Part shown: positions 15,133 to 15,524 of the stretch, one piece after another
Layout of the letters: each line of letters starts with the position of its first letter
Position numbering within the stretch: the stretch's first letter is position 1
Assembly (NCBI GenBank): GCA_934317185.1
Contig: CAKREJ010000029.1
Coordinates: 1 to 15,524 of the forward strand
DNA: 15,524 bases
Source: an uncultured Anaerobutyricum sp.
GTDB taxonomy: Bacteria; Bacillota; Clostridia; Lachnospirales; Lachnospiraceae
Direction of reading: 5' to 3'
Program-made: the position numbers and the translations under genes
Notes under the pieces: generated by a model
What the model saw: only the letters and a program-made list of their open reading frames with translations
Told to the model about the DNA's origin: nothing
Database searches by the model: none

Positions 15133-15524
15133 ATGAGAAGAGAGAAACATTACCTGGCGATATTAGTATCATGTATACTTGTAGTCGCAGCCGTTTTATC
15201 TGGATGTGGACAGTCTAAAAAAGAAGTATCCCAAAAAGATAATCATCTTACCGTTTATCTGTGGGAAAATCGTTTAATGAAAAATATTGCTCCATATATC
15301 CAGAAGCAGTTTCCGGATCAGGATATTGAGTTTATTACCGGCAATAATGATACCGATTTGTACAGCTATTTTGAAGAACATGGGGAACTGCCGGATATCA
15401 TAACGGTACGTCGGTTTTCAGGAGCAGATGCACAGGATCTACAGCCTTATCTTATGGATTTTTGTTCATATGATGTTGTCTCTAAGTATTATTCCTATGC
15501 ATTGCAGTATTATAAAAATTCAGA
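15133..15524 (+). CDS. SBP family 1-like lipoprotein (3' end outside window)
   Basis: The first 130 codons of a lipoprotein. A short basic start and a hydrophobic stretch lead to lipobox LSGC (Cys25), followed by the polar linker GQSKKEVSQKDN. The mature part opens HLTVYLWENRLMKNIAPYIQ, then FPDQDIEFITGNNDTDLY, ELPDIITVRRFSG and LQPYLMDF. This is the N-terminal lobe pattern of family 1 binding proteins and resembles the lipoprotein at 10920 (ELPDI here, DLPDI there, followed by a polar run and an 'L-dL' element). GGGGAG (15119-15124) is 8 bases before the ATG. It has its own promoter. By analogy with the preceding two pairs, another hybrid kinase gene may follow outside the window; this is a prediction. 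Confidence 0.8.
   Translation, partial: MRREKHYLAILVSCILVVAAVLSGCGQSKKEVSQKDNHLTVYLWENRLMKNIAPYIQKQFPDQDIEFITGNNDTDLYSYFEEHGELPDIITVRRFSGADAQDLQPYLMDFCSYDVVSKYYSYALQYYKNS

Noticed and set aside
1..15524. CRISPR arrays, insertion sequences, tRNA or rRNA genes
   Set aside because: No regularly spaced repeats, transposase-like frames, terminal inverted repeats or tRNA-like cloverleaf sequences were seen.

Overview
The window reads as the chromosome of a low-GC, Gram-positive anaerobe. The best guess is a gut Lachnospiraceae-type Clostridia member (Blautia/Dorea/Ruminococcus-like). The reasons are A+T-rich intergenic DNA, strong GGAGG ribosome sites, TTGACA/TATAAT promoters, a clostridial-type hybrid cluster protein with a ferredoxin partner, Gram-positive style lipoproteins and an abundance of hybrid histidine kinases. 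The placement is inferred from gene content and style, not from a marker gene.

Layout. 1-286: 3' end of a SulP-family anion transporter (STAS domain). 287-545: no gene I recognise. 546-995: YaiI/YqxD (DUF188) protein, followed by a strong terminator. 1302-4277: free-standing hybrid histidine kinase with two fused periplasmic-binding-protein-like sensor domains, ending at a terminator that works in both directions. 4404-6733 (minus strand): two-gene operon of a 4Fe-4S ferredoxin-like protein and the hybrid cluster protein Hcp. 6734-7072: divergent regulatory region with a palindrome and twin -10 boxes on the hcp side. On the other side it holds a good promoter, a structured leader and a candidate transcription attenuator. 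7073-14967: four tightly packed genes, namely SBP lipoprotein (family 3), hybrid kinase with two receiver domains, SBP lipoprotein (family 1) with an extra C-terminal domain, and a second hybrid kinase. 14968-15132: new promoter and structured leader. 15133-end: start of a third SBP lipoprotein.

How the genes fit together. The main theme is solute sensing by hybrid kinases. The 1302 kinase carries its binding-protein domains in the same chain. The operon at 7073-14967 encodes binding proteins as separate lipoproteins, each directly upstream of a membrane hybrid kinase, with no ABC permease or ATPase in view. I infer that these lipoproteins are ligand-presenting partners of the kinases rather than transporter parts. 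All four receiver domains keep their phospho-acceptor Asp. No HPt protein or DNA-binding response regulator is present, so the output lies outside the window. The Hcp operon is a separate nitrosative/oxidative-stress unit.

Most interesting points: the paired lipoprotein/kinase layout; a lipoprotein that appears to fuse a family 1 binding protein to a 5'-nucleotidase C-terminal-like domain; an aptamer-like leader at about 6903-6983 that resembles c-di-GMP-I (GEMM) RNA but diverges from it and precedes a terminator; a related 31-nt motif in the leader at 15068-15098; a G9 tract at the end of the last kinase gene; and a ferredoxin whose second cluster motif lacks one Cys.
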